A DNA stretch of 5,126 nt, taken from NCBI GenBank assembly GCA_913042885.1, contig CAJWLW010000342.1, positions 1 through 5,126 on the forward strand, given 5' to 3'. Below are positions 1 through 5,126 of the stretch, piece after piece. Positions within the stretch are counted from its first letter, which is position 1; the number at the start of each line of letters is the position of its first letter. The stretch is from an uncultured Lentisphaeria bacterium. GTDB lineage: Bacteria; Verrucomicrobiota; Lentisphaeria; JABSQK01; CAJWLW01. The notes beneath the pieces are model-generated. The model had not been told where the DNA came from and searched no databases. It saw nothing but the letters and a program-made list of their open reading frames with translations. The position numbers and the translations under genes are program-made.

Positions 1-2141
<2,141 letters not shown>

Positions 2142-2150
2142 GTTGTGGGT

Positions 2151-2171
2151 GTGAATTCAGTTGCTGAACAC
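2151..2171 (+). other. Small hairpin in the gap before the ketoacyl-synthase gene
   Basis: The 44-base gap 2142-2185 contains TTCAG (2156-2160), loop TTG, CTGAA (2164-2168). The stem can be extended by GTG (2151-2153) with CAC (2169-2171) across a two-base AA bulge. No T-run follows, so this is not an intrinsic terminator. It ends just before the weak GGA (2173-2175) that would be the ribosome binding site of the following ATG, so it could modulate translation in the RNA. It may equally be chance. Confidence 0.25.
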
Positions 2172-2185
2172 TGGACACCGTGTAT

Positions 2186-4051
2186 ATGTCAGCTTACATC
2201 ATCGATACAGGCCTGATCACACCGCTGGGCATCGGTGTTCAGACGGCGTATGACGGTATGCTGGCTGGTGCATGCGCCGTCCGCGAACTGACGCGGTTCG
2301 ATACCGGTGAACTCGAGCAGGTACGCGGCGGACAGCTTGCCGAAGACGACGAAGAGATGTTGTACAGCTATAACCAGGGCGATGAGAATGTCGCCCTGGC
2401 GATGATCCTGCATGTTGCAGGACAAGCGCTGGATGGTTTGGACGATGGGCCTGCCCCGGCCCTCGTGCTCGCCACCAACTTCGGGCTCATGGAGACGCTC
2501 GAATGGTGCTGGTGCGAACGCCATGAGACCGGCTGCCTCGATCCAAACAGCTTCCGCATGCAGCAGGACGTCGTGGACACGATCGTCCAACGCCTGGACC
2601 TGAGCCGGCCAGCTGCTCAGGTATCGCTCTCCTGCGCCTCCGGAGCGGCTGCTGCGGGAATCGGACTCGATTGGCTGCGTAACGGCCGCGCCGAACGGGT
2701 ACTCGTTGTCGCTTACGATACGCTGACACAGTTCTGCTGGTCCGGGCTCGCGAATATGCGGACGATCAGTACGGACAGAGTTCGCCCGTTTGACAGCGCT
2801 CGCAGCGGCACAATTTTCAGTGACGGCGCCGCTGCCGTTCTGTTCTCAAACCGGCCGGAGGATGCGGCTTCCGCAATTGGCGTACTGCATGGCACCGCCA
2901 CCAATAACAACGCTTTCCACCTCACCGCCCCGGCCAAGGGTGGCGACGGTTCGCGCCGTGTCATGGCTGCCGCTCTGCAGGATGCCAGCCTGACTGCTGC
3001 CGACATCGGCCTGGTCTCTGCCCACGCGACTTCTACGGTGGCTAATGACGTGACTGAAAGCGTTGCCATCAATGCGGTGCTGGGTGAGCATGCGGCGGAT
3101 GTTCCGGTGGCAGCGTTCAAGTCGAACCTCGGTCACCTGTTCGGCGCCGCCTCCCTCGCGGAAATGATTCTTGCACTGCACAGCGTCCGGGCTGGCAAGG
3201 TACCGCCAATTCTCAATCTCGAGGATCAGGATGACGCCTGCAACATCAACGCCATACGCCAGACGGCGGTGATTGGCTCCGATACGGTCGCCTTGATCAA
3301 TTCCGCCGGGATCGGTGGCAACAACGCGGCTGCAATTGTCAGCGCGCGGACTGGGCAGCTGCCTCCCATGCCGGCGCGCAGCGGCCGGGTGCGGATGGTT
3401 TCAGCGGGCTGGGTCCTGGCCGGCAGTGCGGGTGCGGACACTGCACTGCCGCCGGATGGGGGATGGATGAAAGGCAATGGGCTGGATGACTACAAACCGC
3501 AACTCGAATCAGTCAAAGGCTATCTTGACCCGTCTTGCCGCTTCGCCCTTGGGGCCGCACAACTTTGCTTGAGCAAAGCCGCAGCGGACACGCCGGCTTC
3601 GGAGTCCTTCGGCATTGTCGCGGCTACCGAGTACGGGGCGCCCCAAACCGGTTACGCATTTTATCAGGGGCTGCTTGACAAAGGTCCGCGTGCTGCCAGT
3701 CCCATGCTGTTTCCATACAGCTACCCGAACACCGTCGCCAACCTCGTCGCCATCGAGTTCGGACTGGCCGGCTCGCATATGGTCTTCAGCAGTCTTGCCG
3801 ATTGCAGCGAAGCCGTCCATTTTGCGGAGTCCGCACTGCGCAGCGGCGCAGCTGACCACATGCTGGTCATTGCATACGAGGCAGTCAATGAGCAGGTGAT
3901 CCCCGATGAGTGGGTCGTCGACAATGGCGCTGTCTGCCTGTGGCTCACGATCGATCAAGACGGAGATGGTGCGTGGCGCTGGGACGAGGAGAAAAAAGCA
4001 GCGGCGCACGGCGGTACCGTGCGTGATTTGCTGGAGCGCGTCGGGCGATGA
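2186..4051 (+). CDS. Beta-ketoacyl synthase fused to a second, half-length ketoacyl-synthase-like domain
   Basis: From ATG 2186 (621 residues), M-S-A-Y-I-I-D-T-G-L-I-T-P-L-G opens a thiolase-fold ketoacyl synthase of the FabB/FabF class, which makes decarboxylative C-C bonds from ACP-bound acyl groups. Domain 1 (about 1-390) has nucleophile C150 (S-L-S-C-A-S-G-A-A), H280 (S-A-H-A-T-S-T, usually H-G-T-G-T), K312 and H317 (K-S-N-L-G-H-L-F-G-A-A). The glycine loop reads N-S-A-G-I-G-G-N-N instead of N-S-F-G-F-G-G-T-N. After a linker, residues ~400-590 look like only the N-terminal half of another KS: F-G-I-V-A-A-T-E-Y-G, S-P-M-L-F-P-Y-S-Y-P-N-T, then S-S-L-A-D-C-S-E-A at the nucleophile elbow, where Asp or a shifted Cys replaces the normal A-C-A-S-G; the His motifs are absent. 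The architecture recalls a KS with chain-length factor in one chain, but truncated. GTG 2180 is an alternative start, yet GGA at 2173-2175 suits ATG 2186 better. The stop overlaps rbgA (ATGA). No ACP, ketoreductase or acyltransferase gene is in view, so the product is unknown. Confidence 0.88.
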   Translation: MSAYIIDTGLITPLGIGVQTAYDGMLAGACAVRELTRFDTGELEQVRGGQLAEDDEEMLYSYNQGDENVALAMILHVAGQALDGLDDGPAPALVLATNFGLMETLEWCWCERHETGCLDPNSFRMQQDVVDTIVQRLDLSRPAAQVSLSCASGAAAAGIGLDWLRNGRAERVLVVAYDTLTQFCWSGLANMRTISTDRVRPFDSARSGTIFSDGAAAVLFSNRPEDAASAIGVLHGTATNNNAFHLTAPAKGGDGSRRVMAAALQDASLTAADIGLVSAHATSTVANDVTESVAINAVLGEHAADVPVAAFKSNLGHLFGAASLAEMILALHSVRAGKVPPILNLEDQDDACNINAIRQTAVIGSDTVALINSAGIGGNNAAAIVSARTGQLPPMPARSGRVRMVSAGWVLAGSAGADTALPPDGGWMKGNGLDDYKPQLESVKGYLDPSCRFALGAAQLCLSKAAADTPASESFGIVAATEYGAPQTGYAFYQGLLDKGPRAASPMLFPYSYPNTVANLVAIEFGLAGSHMVFSSLADCSEAVHFAESALRSGAADHMLVIAYEAVNEQVIPDEWVVDNGAVCLWLTIDQDGDGAWRWDEEKKAAAHGGTVRDLLERVGR

Positions 4052-4911
4052 TGGATTTCGACAAAGTGCCGAAAGTGTCGTGGTTTCCCGGGCACATGAA
4101 CAAGGCCTTGCGCCAACTCCGTGAGAAGCTGTCGCTGATCGACATCGTGATCGAAGTGCTCGATGCGCGCCTGCCGCTGTCGACCTGCAACCACGAACTC
4201 GGCGATATCATACAGCACAAGGCCCGCATGCCGTTGCTATTTAAGGCCGACCTGGCCAATCGCGATACAACTGCTGCATGGCGTGACCTGTTCAAGGGCG
4301 ATGGGTACCCGGTCATCGCGACGCATTACCGCGCCCGCGATATTGTGCCGCGACTCCTGAAACAGATCGAAAAGGCAGAAGCCCAGGCACGGGCAGCGCG
4401 CGGTACCAAGTATCCACGGACCCGGGCGATTCGTGCCATGATCGTCGGGTTGCCGAACGTCGGCAAATCGTCGCTCATAAACTTGCTGGTTTCGCGCAAC
4501 CAGGCGAAGACGGGGCCCAGGCCGGGCGTCACACGGCATCAGCAATGGATCAAGATTGGTGAGGACGTGGAGTTGATGGATACGCCAGGGATCATGTATC
4601 CGCACATTGAGACGGCGGAGACAGCGCTGAAACTCGGAGTGATCGCCGCAATCAAGCCGGAATTGGTCGGTGTGGAACTGCTGGCGGAATATCTTTTGCA
4701 CGTCTTCAACGATCAACAGTGCCTGGACTTCAAGAAATTCTATGGCCTGGACTTCTACCCCGATTTCGTGGATGATCTGCTCGACGGCATCGGGCGGCGT
4801 CGCGGCATGCTGCTGCCGGGCGACGAGGTTGACAGGACACTGGCGGCGAGCACCTTCCTGAACGACTTTCGCGAGGGCAATATTGGAACGATCAGTCTGG
4901 AAATGCCGTAG
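4048..4911 (+). CDS. rbgA: RbgA/YlqF-type ribosome biogenesis GTPase
   Basis: Circularly permuted GTPase that acts late in 50S subunit assembly. The 287-residue length is typical. The N-terminus has the family signature W-F-P-G-H-M (12-17); the His (H16 here) corresponds to the residue implicated in GTP hydrolysis in Bacillus RbgA. The G motifs follow in permuted order: G4 at 65-68, a G5-like turn near 90-95, G1 G-L-P-N-V-G-K-S (134-141), G2 with T162 in P-G-V-T-R, and G3 D-T-P-G (178-181). A C-terminal helical domain (about 190-275) should bind rRNA. G4 is odd: it reads F-K-A-D where N-K-x-D is expected, and the G5 region (V-I-A-T-H-Y) also lacks the usual S-A. P-loop and switch motifs are intact, so GTP hydrolysis is still plausible. 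ATG 4048 overlaps the KS stop (ATGA); ATG 4051 is the next codon. GGAG at 4033-4036 is a candidate ribosome binding site. The stop TAG is followed directly by an in-frame TAA (4912-4914). Confidence 0.93.
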   Translation: MMDFDKVPKVSWFPGHMNKALRQLREKLSLIDIVIEVLDARLPLSTCNHELGDIIQHKARMPLLFKADLANRDTTAAWRDLFKGDGYPVIATHYRARDIVPRLLKQIEKAEAQARAARGTKYPRTRAIRAMIVGLPNVGKSSLINLLVSRNQAKTGPRPGVTRHQQWIKIGEDVELMDTPGIMYPHIETAETALKLGVIAAIKPELVGVELLAEYLLHVFNDQQCLDFKKFYGLDFYPDFVDDLLDGIGRRRGMLLPGDEVDRTLAASTFLNDFREGNIGTISLEMP

Positions 4912-4989
4912 TAACTCGTGCTTTAGTGAAGCCGCTCGTAATCTGTTACAGTACTAAAATTCCCTCGCCCTTGATTCCTTTTCGCGGTC
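4912..4989. other. Convergent intergenic gap without a convincing terminator
   Basis: This 78-base gap separates rbgA from the oppositely oriented gene on its right. It is more AT-rich than the genes. TTTAGT (4922-4927) can pair with ACTAAA (4953-4958), and inside it GTAA (4938-4941) with TTAC (4946-4949), but the stems are short and AT-rich and no clean GC-stem plus T-run is present on either strand. It could be a weak bidirectional end structure or nothing. Confidence 0.3.
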
Positions 4990-5126
4990 CTACTCCTCGG
5001 TCTCGTATCGTTCGCTGGCGGATTCCAGCAGCGCGCGCTCGCGTTCGTTCAGACTTTCAACGCCTTTGGTCGCGACTTTCTCGAGTATCCGGTCGATCTC
5101 CTCATCGAAGGCACCTGTCAGTTTCT
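4990..5126 (-). CDS. C-terminal tail, probably of a rhomboid-family intramembrane protease (partial)
   Basis: On the - strand a frame is open from the right edge to a TAG at 4992-4990, giving 44 residues. The core reads F-D-E-E-I-D-R-I-L-E-K-V, then G-V-E-S-L-N-E-R-E-R-A-L-L, then S-A-S-E-R-Y. It fits the short helical tail (DUF6576-like; pattern I-L-x-K-(I/V), G-(L/V/I)-x-S-L-T/N, E-R-x-L-L, A-S) that I recall at the C-terminus of many bacterial rhomboid serine proteases, cytoplasmic after the last membrane span. The catalytic Ser/His segments and membrane helices would lie outside the window, so protease identity is inferred from the tail alone, and the same tail may occur in other proteins. 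The strand is supported by the motif and by an uninterrupted, charged, helix-like sequence. The gene converges on rbgA and is not part of that operon. Confidence 0.6.
   Translation of the reverse strand, partial: KLTGAFDEEIDRILEKVATKGVESLNERERALLESASERYETEE

Noticed and set aside
3380..3640. Possible frameshift or stop loss that merged a KS gene with a second truncated gene
   Set aside because: The frame is continuous with uniform codon use across the linker and there is no internal start with a good ribosome binding site that would mark two separate genes. A natural fusion is the better reading, although read support should be looked at.
3509..4009. 166-codon open frame on the - strand antisense to the C-terminal part of the KS protein
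   Set aside because: The + strand reading is continuous with the KS domain and ends in a coupled ATGA junction with rbgA; the antisense frame matches nothing.
4871..4968. Inverted repeat GCGAGGG (4871-4877) / CCCTCGC (4962-4968) as a terminator or recombination site
   Set aside because: Seven bases separated by 84, with one arm inside rbgA and no T-run after the stem; chance is the simplest explanation in GC-rich DNA.

Overview
The window is a compact, GC-rich stretch of bacterial chromosome with almost no non-coding DNA. Four genes lie on the + strand and are nearly contiguous: the 3' end of larC, then eno, an unrecognised acidic protein, a ketoacyl-synthase-like protein and rbgA/ylqF. The 3' end of a fifth gene enters from the right on the - strand. 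I see no mobile element, CRISPR array, RNA gene or phage signature. The taxon cannot be fixed from sequence alone. The enolase has the variant loop [10 protein letters not shown] instead of the proteobacterial N-N-V-D-I-Q-E, together with G-A-S-T-G-D-N-E-A. From memory these fit enolases of Bacteroidetes and of the PVC group (Lentisphaerota, Kiritimatiellota, Verrucomicrobiota). With the high GC, a PVC-type organism is my tentative guess.

Layout. Positions 1-152 hold the last ~49 codons of a LarC-like nickel-pincer cofactor enzyme. Its TGA overlaps the enolase ATG in an ATGA junction. Enolase (149-1447) is complete with every catalytic residue present. It overlaps by about two dozen bases the start of a ~238-residue protein (1425-2141) that I do not recognise: a Trp-rich N-terminus, a strongly acidic linker and a helical C-terminal half. 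After 44 bases comes a 621-residue protein (2186-4051). It joins a complete, catalytically plausible beta-ketoacyl synthase to a second, half-length and apparently dead ketoacyl-synthase-like domain. Its stop overlaps the start of rbgA (4048-4911), a circularly permuted GTPase of large-subunit ribosome assembly whose G4 motif has lost its usual Asn. A 78-base convergent gap follows. Then, on the - strand, comes the C-terminus of a protein with the short tail domain often found after rhomboid proteases (4990-5126).

How the genes relate. The overlaps and the single short gap argue for one transcript, larC-eno-hypothetical-KS-rbgA, with translational coupling at the ATGA junctions. The functions (cofactor synthesis, glycolysis, acyl condensation, ribosome assembly) do not form an obvious pathway, so this may simply be a housekeeping operon. 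The least ordinary parts are the KS plus half-KS fusion, the unrecognised acidic protein before it and the altered GTPase motif.
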